Source: Siphonodentalium dalli (lineage: Eukaryota; Mollusca; Scaphopoda; Gadilida; Siphonodentaliidae). From it: 64,000 nt of DNA. The DNA lies in contig CP136067.1 of the NCBI GenBank assembly GCA_032622095.1, positions 50,321,899-50,385,898 on the forward strand, in the 5' to 3' direction. A program made the translations under genes and the position numbers. The notes below the pieces were generated by a model. The model worked only from the letters and a program-made list of their open reading frames with translations. It was not told where the DNA came from and did not search any database. Below, piece by piece: positions 38,388 through 49,751 of this stretch (the first letter of the stretch is position 1; every line of letters starts with the position of its first letter).

Positions 38388-39990
38388 TCCTAAATACCGG
38401 AACCGTTATCTTTATAGGCCGGACCAATTTCGTGGCGGGTGTGCGCTCGCTGGTCGTTCAAATCTCATGTATAATTCAAATCAAATCCAAAAAAAAATTG
38501 TTGCCTAAATCGGCTTTCAAATCAAAACTGAACTTGTTTCTTCGGAGTCAAATAATAGAATGCACACACAAAGGAATTTCGCGCGCGAAATATTACTCAC
38601 TCATTAATGAAACCCACCAATGATACTGTCGATAAGAATAACCAATCAGTAGCCGTAAACTAATTACTACGACTAAATCAACACAACAGAGATATATTTA
38701 GTTAAAGTGACATACCAAATGAGAAACTGCATGTGATTATGCGAAAAATTGTTTGATAGAATATTGTTCACTTCCATTACTCTTTTTCCAAGATTTTTGA
38801 AATCTTTTGGTCGGGGGATGATTGATGACATGATAATCTTGCTTGTGGTATGCTTGTGAGTTGCTCTTATCAAATCTTGATATAGTTTTTTGAACTGCTT
38901 GTCTGTCAAGCTCAAATCTTCGATGTTATTTGTACCCACGTGGTATATGATATTAGAGAAGGAAGCTAAATTAGTACCTTTAAGCTTCTTGTTGCTTACT
39001 CTCCTTGTGAGGGTTTGAATGTCAGTACCTCTGAATGGTAGCACCTCCAGATCAAAAATACTCGCTATGTATTTACATATTGAGTCACTCACCAAAAGAA
39101 CCTTCCGGTTTTTCTTGGCTCTTACTTGATCTGTGTCGCGCCGAATAGCCGACAAATCTTCTCTCAACTGTCTTATCTCCAGCTGTTTCCTATCGTGATT
39201 CAGAGTATAAAGCTTTGCCTCTCTAACTTGCTCCTGCAGCATTGTGATCTCACCGTCGCCATTGGCTGTCGCACCGTAAACACTACTCTCTACACCATCG
39301 TCAAACACCTCAGACTTCTTGTCTTCGAAACCCATGAAATCCTGAGATGGCAAGCCCTTTTCCTTTTCATTATCCACTTTAAATAGATCGTTGGTCTTTT
39401 CCGTTGCTAAACGCATCATACATAGTCCAGCACTTTAACATCCCTTTTGGGTCGACCTGTTTCTGACATTCCTAAATACCGGAACCATTATCTTCATAGG
39501 CCGGACCAATTTCGTGCTCTAATTCAAATCAAAAAAAATTTGTTGCCTAAATCGGCTTTCAAATAAAAACTGAACTTGTTTCTTCGGAGTCAAATAATAG
39601 AATGCACACACAAAGGAATTTTACTCACTCATTAATGAAACCCGCCAATGATACCGTTGATATGAATAACCAATCAGTAGCCGTAAACTAATTACTACGA
39701 CTAAATCAATACAACAGAGATATATTTATATATAAAATAAAGACAAAGTACATATGAGGATGGGGTATTTATTTATTTTTTGTATACCGAATTGTATTAT
39801 TTTATCGCGTTGCAGTTAGTTTGCGTCGGCATTTTGTCCCGTTATTTACCTGTGATCGCAGTTGATTCCTCAAAATTCGGCTGAAAATATGCCCATCATT
39901 GACTTACCGATCTATAAGTCGCAGGAGGATTTTAATAGGGCAAATTGGGTTAAAAAGATGCGACTTATCCACCGGCCGGTACGGTAGTTA
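37651..39990. repeat. 1.07-kb tandem duplication
   Basis: The unit 37651-38718 (from GAGAAACTGCATGTGATTAT to GACATACCAAAT) is repeated at 38719-39990 with small differences. The junction is at ACCAAAT/GAGAAACTG. Copy 2 also holds a 255-bp insertion (39731-39985) whose right end CCGGCCGGTACGG is followed by TA. Copy 1 has about 27 bp more near 38418-38460. Confidence 0.85.
38673..39470 (-). pseudogene. SGNH-esterase domain ORF, broken copy 2
   Basis: The coiled-coil and Ser and Asn blocks are in one open frame (39419-38673), without the stop and frameshift of copy 1. Two 4-bp insertions near the N-terminus (39378-39420) shift the start relative to MSETGRP..., and the 3' part with the Asp-His block is cut off by the duplication junction. 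Neither copy encodes a complete protein. Confidence 0.65.
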
Positions 39991-40630
39991 AAGTAACATA
40001 CCAAATGGTGAACGATTTAAATCCAAAGGCTTTCCTATTCTAATAGCGAATTATGTAATTTGTAAACAAATTGTACAATTTCATGAGAGAGGATCTCATG
40101 CCTGCTTTATTCCTTGTTTGGGACTTGTGGAACATAGGAACACTATCAACAGATGGTGGGTGTGTTTCTGTATATACATGTATAGATGTTATCATCACAT
40201 ATGTTAGGGGTACAGCTACTGTTTCCAAAAACCAGGCATGCTAGGTTGGGTGTACTGCCTAACTGGCTATCTCCAGACAATGGGATGTAGTCGTCACAAT
40301 ACAAGTATGGTATAATGGCGGTATTATGGATAAAATTCTTTTAAAAAGTTAGTGACATCAATTTCGTTCCAAGTTTATAGCCAAATTTATGAAAATGTGG
40401 TATGTGAATAATAAAAAACATACTTCAGCATGAAGTAAGTTTGATCTTTTATCAATCTTAATGTATATTTCCACTGTGTTGATCAAGTAATACTTTCCCC
40501 ACAACACGAGTTGGCATTTTATGTAACTTCGGTCGAGGTAGTTCAATATTTCTGCAGCTGGATAAAAACATACAATCTTTTTTTTTTGGCCCTACATATA
40601 GACAGACAGTATATTTTTGTTTGAGAAACA
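39991..40630. other. nothing recognised
   Basis: AT-rich, only short open frames. No repeat family from this window was identified. Confidence 0.4.
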
Positions 40631-40636
40631 CCCTAT

Positions 40637-41064
40637 CTTTCCCACGAGGAAAACACAGCGAGAGCACTTATTTACTCTCGCAATTCAGAAGACCGTTAGA
40701 CGGGTGTAATTGCGGCCATAATATAAGTTGGGTTTTTCTCAAACAAAATAGTCAACTTAAACTTTCACATGTCCATAATTTAACTGAGATGGGAAAGGTT
40801 CTAAATATACCTTCAGAAAGTTCAATATTGAATCAACTATTTATACAGTGACCATGAACATTTTGACAAGATCTCGAGACGAGTGCAGATTTTTTCACCC
40901 GTGAATTAAAAATTGCAAGTGCATACGGGTGAGAGAGCAATTGCTCCCGTCTCCTGGGAAGGATTGAACACCAACTTATGATTATATTACTGGGTGCAAT
41001 TACACCCGTCTTATGAATTGCGGGAGCAAATAAGTGCTCTTGTTGTGTTTTCCTCCTGGGAAGG
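40637..41064. mobile_element. inverted-repeat element with CCCACGAGGAAAACACA arms
   Basis: CTTTCCCACGAGGAAAACAC ... CGGGTGTAATTG (40637-40710) is inverse to CAATTACACCCGTCTTATGA ... TCCTGGGAAGG (40998-41064). The centre (40820-40970) matches the fragment at 36115-36275 in opposite orientation. No coding region. Confidence 0.6.
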
Positions 41065-42180
41065 ACAGCTAGTAGCAAATGAAATTTTTAATGAATTGTT
41101 GTTATCGACAAATTAGCATCTGACCGATGAATGTTTGTTCACCATCTGTGAATAATCAGGCTGAATCCCTGCATGAGTGCACTGGGCCTTTAATAGACAT
41201 GTAGTAATGTAGTTGATAAGGCATTTATTTTTTATAACTTCAAGTCTTGGTTTACAGATTTTTTTGTCTCGGAGGTAGGGGAGGTTGGAGGAAAAAAAAA
41301 TAAAAAAATTTAAAGATATGATTTAAAAAACAATTCAAATTATATAAAAATAGGGTCGGGATAACTAAAATATTTGCTGTATAATAAAATATCCTCATCT
41401 AAAACAGAAGCCACCAGATCGCCTATATGGCTATATATGCTTTGCTCATGTCCGCTTGCACAGGTAAATATACCGGTATATATATATATATATAATTTTT
41501 TGGAAGTGTCTTCAGGCCTGCAAATTTGAGGCAAACAACTGTTCAGTTTGCCTGGAGATTATCTAAAATGAAAATGCCGCGAACGAAAAAAAGGTTGCGC
41601 CGAAGTTTTTTGCAGGTCTCGTGATTTATAAACTGAATCTCACCTCAATTTGAGACATTCAAAATTATTATGGTACATGTATTTCAATGAGTTGCCAGAT
41701 GCCCATCTGTAGTTAATAATACCAGTTGTAGTGATTTAATATAACAGATTGTGTAACTCTTCTGCTAACCTGTGGTATGGGTTACCTAAACACAAACCAG
41801 GTGAACAAAAAATAGGTTACACATAATTTTGAAACGTGCAGGCCTGGTCTTTAAGGCAAGATACGGAGAGATCAGATAGATGAGAAAAAAATATCACCAA
41901 TATCGGCATCCACCATGCATGTGGCATTACATTCAAATTTAATACCCACCGGAAAAGCCGGTAATTATAGCTGTCTTCCTTGTGTATAATTTACTATTAT
42001 TAACCTACTTACTAGATCTGTAGCATACCATAAACATGCCAGGATGCTTCGCTGTTCAATTAATTTTGTTGGCATATTTTACGCAAACTTTAAAAATTGT
42101 TTTTTCTAATTTATATTTTTTTTATGTCTGGATTAATATTCCCATCGACATGAGGAATATAAATAAAAAACGATAAATAA
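41065..42180. other. nothing recognised
   Basis: AT-rich, with a (TA)n tract at 41472-41494. No coding exon or repeat family was identified. Confidence 0.4.
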
Positions 42181-42184
42181 AATT

Positions 42185-42585
42185 ATTTTTTTGGGTAGGG
42201 AAATTTGCATCTGGCATTTTCGGGGACACACCACCCCCAAACCTGCACAAAATTTTTTTTTTAGTCCCAATTTTTTGACACCCACCCCCCAAATTTCACT
42301 AAAATTGGTATAAAATCGCATAAAACTCTACTGATATCACTCATATGACTGGGAATGATCTCAATTAGTTCAAATAACAGTTTAACCTATTTCAGAAGCT
42401 GTTTTAATTGAAAAAAAAAAGTTTTATAAATTGCTGATCATCTGTAAACCTAGGTCATTGTGCAGAAAACACAAAATTTCATAATTTATAACTATTTCCT
42501 GATTAGTCTGTCAACCAGCCCATTATCTAACATATTCCATACCACTTATGTTAGTCTACTGGAGCAACTTACTTCTATTTCACTA
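42185..42585 (-). repeat. right arm of the distant inverted duplication
   Basis: Inverse of 31985-32150 and 32640-32830: CATATGACTGGGAATGATCT, AACCTATTTCAGAAGCTGTT, GTCTGTCAACCAGCCCATTA. It differs by the absence of a 490-bp block found in the left arm. An adjacent short palindrome (GGCTCCCTTTGGGAGCC) lies at 42600-42616. Confidence 0.6.
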
Positions 42586-42639
42586 AACTAGCTGAAACAG
42601 GCTCCCTTTGGGAGCCTATATTCAGCATCGGGCATACCT

Positions 42640-43260
42640 GTGGCCCCGTTTGTTGGACTTCGCAGGACTTCTTGTCCATAACCATTGTGCCGATTTAGCT
42701 AATATTTGGTATGGAGGGTCCTTGGGTGACTGGTGTTCAGATTTGTTCAAATGAGGTCACCCGGTCAATTAGTTGAGAAACCAGGGCCATAACTCATAGT
42801 AATTCTTACAATGACTTCTTCTACAAAAATATTCGGCCGAATTAGCTTATATTTGGTACTGAGGGACCTTGGGTGACTGGGAATCAGATTTGTTCAAATT
42901 GGGTCACTGGGTCAATTATGGGCAGAGCCAGGGACATAACCTAAAAACCAAAAAATTACATTTTTGCATTTTGATCATATTTGGGGTTGATGTTCCCTAG
43001 GTGACTGTCATTAATATTTGTTCAAATGAGGTCACTGTGTCAAACAGTTGCGAAACCAGGGCCATAACTATATTCCTCCTTGGTAATTCTTATAACGACT
43101 TCTTGTCAATAACCATTAAGTCGATTTAGTTTATATTTGGTATGTGGGGTCATTGAATGACTGGGGTTCAGATTTGTTCAAATGGGGTCACTGGGTCAAA
43201 TAGTGGTGGAGCCAGGGCCATAATTCCCCAAAAAATAATAAAAAATTCAGGAACTCCTTG
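42640..43260 (+). repeat. about four tandem units of 150-180 bp (GGTGACTGG ... GGGCCATAAC)
   Basis: Each unit has CCGATTTAGCTAATATTTGG, GGTGACTGGTGTTCAGATTT, GTTCAAATGAGGTCAC, GTCAATTAG and CCAGGGCCATAACT. Starts are near 42685, 42835, 42960, 43120. The array continues at 44730 after a MITE cluster. Confidence 0.7.
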
Positions 43261-43611
43261 ATCAATTTAACATACAAACAAAAAATATCACCCCCCACAT
43301 GACCCAGAACCCCACCCCCAACCAACAGCATTCCACCCTATCTCATATCCTAACTCACAGGTAAATAAAGTATATTTATTTAAATTCCCATTACAAGGCA
43401 ACTCTCCTATGAACTGATAGACATGACACATGGCAAGGCAGATAGAGAGATAAAGAGAGCTTCTGCAGCCTTAGACAGAGTCCCCAGGGAGTGTATTCAT
43501 GTCATCCATAATTTAAATGAGATTAATGGTGTTATCAATGAAGCACCCTTGTTGTTTATATTATCACTCAGTGGTCATTAAAATCAGATTAATTTCATTT
43601 TCTCAAAGAGT
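43261..43611. other. nothing recognised
   Basis: Spacer between the tandem array and the MITE cluster. No feature identified. Confidence 0.4.
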
Positions 43612-44725
43612 GCCTGGCATTTGTAGAATGAGGTTCCCAGAGGGTGAATTTAGTGACGCTATCCTACACAGCAGGCTAGCATAACCAAATACACCCTCTG
43701 AGAACCTTATTCCGCTTAGGCCTCATCTTCTGGGAAGTATCTAGAGTCTCAAGATCTCATTCTGCTTAGGCCTCATCTTCTGGGAAGTATCTATAGTATC
43801 AAATTTACATTGTTGTTAGTTAAATTTCCCTTCTAGGAAGTTTCTGTATCCCTTAATTTGCAGAAGATAAAATTCATGATTGAGGTGCCCAATGGGTGAA
43901 CATCACCAATTTCAACTGGGGAACTTCAATCTTATTCTAGGTCTTCCATAGCAGTTGAGGGCCTTATCAGAATGAGGTCCCCAGAGGGTGAATTTAGTGA
44001 TACTAGCCCTCTGTGCAGGATAGCCTCACTAAATTCACCCTCTGGGTACCTCATTCTGCAAATAACAGACAGACTATTTCAAAGCTTGATTCAAGGCTAG
44101 CATCACCAAATTCACCATTTGGGGACCTCATTCTGCTTAGGCCTCATCTTCTGGGAAGTATCTATAGTATCAAATTTACATTGTTGTTAGTTAAATTTCC
44201 CTTCTAGGAAGTTTCTATATCCCCTAATTTGCAGAAGATAAAATTCATAATTGAGGGGCCCAATGGGTGAACATCACCAACTTCAACTGGGGAAATTCAA
44301 TTTTATTCTAGGTCTTCCATAGCAGTTGAGGACTTTATCAGAATGAGGTCCCCAGAGGGTGAATTTAACGTCACTAAATTCACCCTCTGGGGACCTCACT
44401 CTGCAAATGACAGACACACTATTTCAAGGCTTGTTGTATAATACATTGTGTTGCTTGAGGCCAGGCATACACAATGTAGGAACAGACACGCTTTTTGTGA
44501 TGCTATCCGGCACAGCAGGCTAGCATCACCAAATTCACCCTCTGACGACCTCATTCTGCTTAGGCCTCATCTTCTGGGAAGTATCTATAGTATCAAATTT
44601 ACATTGTTGTTAGTTAAATTTCCGTTCTAGGAAGTTTCTATATCCCCTAATTTGCAGAAGATAAAATTCATAAATGAGGTGCCCAATGGGTGAATATCAC
44701 CAACTTCAACTGGGGAACTTAATTT
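43612..44725 (+). mobile_element. cluster of three tandem GAATGAGGT-family MITEs
   Basis: The block CCTCATCTTCTGGGAAGTAT ... CAAATTTACATTGTTGTTAG ... GCAGAAGATAAAATTCATAA ... CAACTTCAACTGGGG occurs three times (about 43770, 44140, 44560; spacing near 370 and 420 bp). Each is preceded or followed by family hairpins (e.g. 43975-44056, 44340-44405). The pattern suggests unequal exchange or repeated insertion into the same element. It splits the GGTGACTGG array. Confidence 0.65.
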
Positions 44726-44729
44726 TTAT

Positions 44730-45340
44730 CCTTATCAGATTTGTGAAAATGGGATCACAAAGTCAAATAAGGGCAGAGCAAGAGACTTAACTATTTCACT
44801 ACATAGTAATTCTTAAAATATGTTTGCAAGAACTAGTTGGCTTATATAGAATGGAATGTTCTTCCTTGACTGCAATTCAGATTTTTTTAATGGGGTCACC
44901 TGGTCAAATAGGGGCCAAGCGAAGGCAGTTTCCCTCTTAATATGCTTCCTTCACAAGGACCATCAGGTCTATTTGACTGATATTTATGATATGTATGAAG
45001 GGTTCTTTGGTGTCTGGGATTCAAATTTATTCAGATGGGGTCACCAGGTTAAAAGGGTGGGACCAGGGACATAACTATATGTCTCTATAGTAATTCTTAA
45101 AATGTCTTCTCAAGGGATTTTGGACTATTTAGCTTACATATAGTATGGAGGAATCAGGAAGATCCTTTAGTGACTGAGATACAGATTTATTAAAATGAGG
45201 TCAACCTGTCAAGAAATGGCAGTCTATGGGGAGTTAACACTTTTGTGTCCAATAAAATCATAGAAATACCAAATTCATTAAAACATCTACCTTGGAACCA
45301 CCTGACTGATTGGTCTGACATACATGTATTGTGTTTTGGG
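44730..45340 (+). repeat. continuation of the GGTGACTGG tandem repeat
   Basis: Diverged units with AATGGGATCACAAAGTCAAA, GGGGTCACCTGGTCAAATAG, GGGGTCACCAGGTTAAAAGG and CCAGGGACATAACTAT. They resume the array interrupted at 43612. Confidence 0.55.
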
Positions 45341-45719
45341 TCCATGGATAATTGGGCTTCAAACATGTTTAAATGGTTTTAGAAAAAGGCGCTTGTGAGA
45401 TTGGAAATTTCGAACAATTGAGAAAGTTTGAGGTGTCGGTTGTGAAATTCCAACCTAAGACTTGGGAGTCTGGATCCCGGTCGGGAGGGGACTTGTTGAG
45501 CTGGAGGAGGGGGATGATCAGTAGTGTACAGTTGGCAATTTCAAGGTGGTTTTTTACCAAGCTACATACTTGAAGTCTCTCTAGCCACATATCCTGTTTA
45601 AATCTACTTCTTTTAAAGTGATTATGAAAAGTGCTCACTGTTTTGGTCTCCAGAGTCCCAGTCTTTGCAGTCTGGTGAGCGACCCCACAGTCATTGACTG
45701 TCTTGTTGTGTATAAATAG

Positions 45720-45900
45720 TAAAAACAATGTGCGTTTAATGTGTAAAATCATTTGAACTTTCCTCCTAAGATACTTTAGTGTTCAAATAATAGCCTTATA
45801 TTGGATATGTCAATGAATGAACTGAATTTCACTCATTTTTCTGGAAACTGACGCCAAATTTGAATATCTGAAAAATGGGGTAGGGGAAACCATATTGACA
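45720..45900 (-). repeat. left arm of an inverted repeat around the LINE
   Basis: Inverse of 48490-48640: shared motifs AATGTGTAAAATCATTTGAA, TTTCCTCCTAAGA and AAACTGACGCCAAATTTGAA. The 384-bp open frame overlapping it (45369-45752, minus) has no recognisable domain and is not called as a gene. Confidence 0.5.
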
Positions 45901-46140
45901 AAATCTCAGAAAACATGGGCTTTGATGCATAAAACTTTACTATCACCGGCTCCTACAATAATTATTCTTTAATACAGAGTATAGTACTATACTGCTTCCT
46001 GTTTTGGTGTTCATATTTAGAGCTACAATCCTTTTTGTTGCAACTTGATGGCGAAATGGTGTATCATTATTTCGGGGTTGTTCTACATAACATGCTCATA
46101 AAGTTCAAAATAAACCTCCACTGAAGTACTAAACTTTATT
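45901..46140. other. nothing recognised
   Basis: Sequence between the inverted-repeat arm and the first detectable LINE codons. Confidence 0.35.
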
Positions 46141-46216
46141 ATGCAAGAATAATCTACACAAACTGGAATAAAACAACCATTTGTCTCCAATGACATATAA
46201 TATATCTCGACTTTAA

Positions 46217-46609
46217 CCCTTTACCCAACAGAAGGGCCCTGTGCCAATGCATTCTCTTATATATGCGAGTCGACCATAGGTCGCCTCGCATATATAAGAG
46301 AATGCATTGGCTTAACACATTAAAAATTATAAAATTGTTAAAGAATGTAAGAAAAAATGGTAAAAAGTGTTAAAAACAAGTTTTTTATTAGGCCAATGCA
46401 TTCTCTTATATATGCGAGGCGACCTATGGTCGACTCGCATATATAAGAGAATGCATTGGCACAGGGCATAACTGTAACTATCACAATGTGGTCAAGGAGC
46501 CGGTTCCAATGATATCCATATTTGTATGGTTCTATTGAGACAGACCGAAGATATTTTAGGCTGTTGAAGCTTTATTTGGCCGGTTTTGGCCGGTTTGTTG
46601 GGTAAAGGG
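46217..46609 (+). mobile_element. TTAA-flanked hairpin MITE, subfamily 1 (copy C), in the LINE
   Basis: TTAA at 46213-46216 and 46610-46613. Perfect CCCTTTACCCAACA ends and two intact hairpins. It sits in the LINE codons for the RT motif LDFKKAFD: CTCGACTT-TAAG reads L-D-F-K when one TTAA and the insert are removed. Confidence 0.9.
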
Positions 46610-47138
46610 TTAAGAAAGCTTTCGATACCATTCCGCATGTAAGACTTCTGAGGAAACTTGAATCATATGGCTTCAGCAGCAAGATTCTTTGCTGGATTGA
46701 AACTTTCTTGAGAAATCGAAAACAGAGAGTTGTAGTGAATGAAAGCCCGTCAACTTGGAAGAAAGTAACAAGCGGAGTTCCTCAAGGAAGTGTGATTTGA
46801 CCGTCATTGTTCTTGATATATATAAACAATATACCCGAAAGTGTTTCATGCATGTGCAAGATATTCGCCAATGATACGAAACTCATTGCCAATCCCATCA
46901 CAAATAATATTCAAGGCGCCATCGATTCAGTTTGCCGGTGGTCTCTAAAATGGCAGTTACGGTTCAACTCGTCAAAAATTCACATAATGCACTACGGATA
47001 CAATAACCCGAAAAAGCAATATATAATGACAGATACACCGGAAGCACCTACTATAATAGTATCACAGTGTGAAAAAGATTTGGGAATCCATATAGATGAT
47101 CAGTTAAAATTTGAGAAGTATGTCAGCACCACCATTAA

Positions 47139-47487
47139 CCCTTTACCCAACAGAACTGCCCTGTGCAGGTCGCCTCGCATATATAAGAGAATGCATTGGC
47201 TTAACACATTAAAAATTATAAAATTGTTAAAGAATGTAAGAAAAAATGGTAAAAAGTGTTAAAAAAAGATTTTTTTTAGGCCAATGCATTCTCTTATATA
47301 TGCGAGGCGACCTATGGTCGACTCGCATATATAAGAGAATGCATTGGCACAGGGCATAACTGTAACTATCACAATGTGGTCAATGAGCCGGTTCCAATGA
47401 TATCCATATTTGTATGGTTTTATTGAGACAGACCGAAGATATTTTAGGCTGTTGAATCTTGTTTTGGCCGGTTTGTTGGGTAAAGGG
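47139..47487 (+). mobile_element. TTAA-flanked hairpin MITE, subfamily 1 (copy D), in the LINE
   Basis: TTAA at 47135-47138 and 47488-47491. The left arm of hairpin 1 is deleted (CCCTGTGCAGGTCGCC); hairpin 2 is intact. Removing it joins ACCACCATTAA to TAAATCAAATCAG, which reads T-T-I-N-K-S-N-Q in the LINE frame. Confidence 0.9.
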
Positions 47488-48036
47488 TTAATAAATCAAA
47501 TCAGATCCTTGGTGTCATATACAGGACTTTTACCGAACTAAATTCAGATACTTTCACGAGACTTCACTCTTCAATGGTGCAGCCAATAATAGATTATGGT
47601 CACTGCATATGGAGCCCTCACCTGCTTAGACATTCGAGGGCATTAGAAAGTGTACAAAGACGCGCAACCCGCATGATCCTGTGGCTGCTGAAATATCCAT
47701 ATGAACACCGGCTCATTATCCTAGAACTTATGTCACTAAAATACAGGAGACTTCGTGGTGACAAGGTGTACAAGATAAAAAGGGGACATTACAATATCGA
47801 CCGCAATACGCTATTTCCTGCTGCGACTTATACAGCAACGAGGGGACATGATCAAAAACTTATGATCAACCGCAGTAGCAGAGACATAAGTACTTTTTCA
47901 CCCAGAGAATCCGACCTGTGCGGAATGCTCTTCCAAGCCAAATAGTTAATGCAAAATCATTGGACCAATTTAAGGAATTAGTGGACTATCATTTCACCAG
48001 TATAAAATATCAAACAGACTTCACATGAACATTTAA

Positions 48037-48404
48037 CCCTTTACCCAACAAACCGGCCAAATAAAGCTTCAACAGCCTAAAATATCTTCGGTCTGTCTCA
48101 ATAGAACCATACAAATATGGATATCATTGGAACCGGCTCCTTGACCACATTGTGATAGTTAGTTATGCCCTGTGCCAATGCATGCTCTTATATATGCGAG
48201 TCGACCATAGGTCGCCTCGCATATATAAGAGAATGCATTGGCCTAAAAAAACACTTTTTACCATTTTTTCTTACATTCTTTAACAATTTTATAATTTTTA
48301 ATGTGTTAAGCCAATGCATTCTCTTATATATGCGAGGCGACCTATGGTCGACTCGCATATATAAGAGAATGCATTGGCACAGGGCCCTTCTGTTGGGTAA
48401 AGGG
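48037..48404 (-). mobile_element. TTAA-flanked hairpin MITE, subfamily 1 (copy E), LINE 3' UTR
   Basis: TTAA at 48033-48036 and 48405-48408; inserted in the opposite orientation to copies C and D (GGCCGG tail first). Both hairpins are present. It lies between the LINE stop codon and its (ATG)n tail. Confidence 0.9.
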
Positions 48405-48489
48405 TTAAAGCACCGGAACTGAGAGTCAGTCAGACTCTTTCCATGAAATATATGATGATGATGACTAGAATATGGTGACAAGATCATAG

Positions 48490-48640
48490 CCTTTTGTGAT
48501 TTCCTACCCCAGTATCAATGTTCAAATTTGGAGTCAGTTTCCTATTTTTTTTCAACACTATGTGTTTTAGGAGGAACGTTCAAACGATTTTACATATTAA
48601 ACACTAATCGTATTCATTGTTGTTTACTATTGGTGCAAAA
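48490..48640 (+). repeat. right arm of the inverted repeat around the LINE
   Basis: Inverse of 45720-45900 (TTCAAATTTGGAGTCAGTTT, TTTTAGGAGGAACGTTCAAA, ATTTTACATATTAAACAC). Confidence 0.5.
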
Positions 48641-49719
48641 ATTAAAAATGGACAAAACCAGTCCAAAATGGCATTTTTTGGAAAAGAGTCAATACTAAGG
48701 ATTCATAGGGCCATAAGTTGATTTTGGCACATATGTGTTTAGCAATTCCAGCACAGCGTAATTAACCAAGTACACTTAAGAGGTTATGAGAAATACAGGG
48801 CATATGCATATCAATTTATTGAGTTGTATGACCTCAAATATGGTAAGGGAAATTTGGCAAAGTCCATACAATGGGACACACATTTTGTTTAAGAATATTT
48901 TTGTCTTCTCGATCATAGATGCGTGAAGTAATAATTTTTTGTGCACAGTATAGTGAGGAAATTAATACAACAGCAAGATATCCCTTCATTATTCTCTAGT
49001 TTTTAAAATACTAGACCATAAAATATGGATTTTAGCTAATTCTTGGAAATTGAGGCTCAGAAATTAGACAATCTCCCAATTTTGGAGGCACATAACTCGA
49101 AAAATACTCAACGTATCTGGAAAATGTTTTCTGTTCTGTAATCGTGATTGTGTACTCAACAAAATTGATATATATAAATGAAAGGACATGTGAAATGAAG
49201 TTTTTTATAAACATCCTTGAAAAGCTATAAATTGAGTCTTTTACCAAATTTTAACAAATTCATTTCACAAAATTTACCAATTTCGCCTTTCTTGATCCTT
49301 TTTGATTTTTAGTATGTTGTTTATAATTGGTTAATAGACATAATCCTGCTAAGAAACATTGTGTTGCAATTAGTTTGAGGTTTGGGACTTTTTTCTCATA
49401 AATGCACTGGACTAATAGTTCACTCCCCTCTTTCTTTGACATGTGTTTAATGCATAATTTTAGCTTTTCTCCCCAAGAAAAAACAAAACTTAAATGGTTT
49501 TAAAACATAATACATTTGTATTATTTTTAAACTTTGATATAATGTTTATGTTTTCCATGGTTTATTCTGTTTCATGCAGATAACTCTTTCAAATTTCAAT
49601 CTTAAATTTTAGTGAAAGAAAAATATTTGAATATTGATCTAAATCGATATTTCATAAGTTCTATTATGTTGCGTCAGGCATGACATTTTCAACTGTTGTA
49701 AATCTTGGCCAAAAGTGCT

Positions 49720-49751
<32 letters not shown>

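Larger units (their letters stand above)
46141..48472 (+). pseudogene. LINE (jockey/CR1-type) reverse transcriptase, holding three MITEs
   Basis: The RT appears in three pieces. Before 46217 it reads NWNKTTICLQ and IIYLD. After the first MITE it reads KKAFDTIPHVRLLRKLESYG, TSGVPQGSVI then a stop in place of Gly, PSLFLIYINNIPE, the catalytic-box remnant FANDTK (normally FADDT), and CEKDLGIHIDDQLKFEKYVS. After the second MITE it reads NQILGVIYRTFTELNS, MVQPIIDYGHCIWSPHLLRH and SVQRRATRMI, and it stops at 47943-47945. A 3' UTR follows and ends in (ATG)n near 48460. Removing the MITEs restores the reading frame at both coding junctions. The premature stop, the FAND change, 5' truncation and a frameshift near 46190 make it inactive. 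Confidence 0.85.

Noticed and set aside
45369-45752. 127-codon minus-strand frame
   Set aside because: No recognisable domain, no splice signals, and it partly overlaps a dispersed inverted repeat.
47139-47487. Reading the LINE frame through the MITE as one 151-codon protein
   Set aside because: The apparent C-terminus (NPLPNRTALC and following) is the MITE sequence and not part of the reverse transcriptase.
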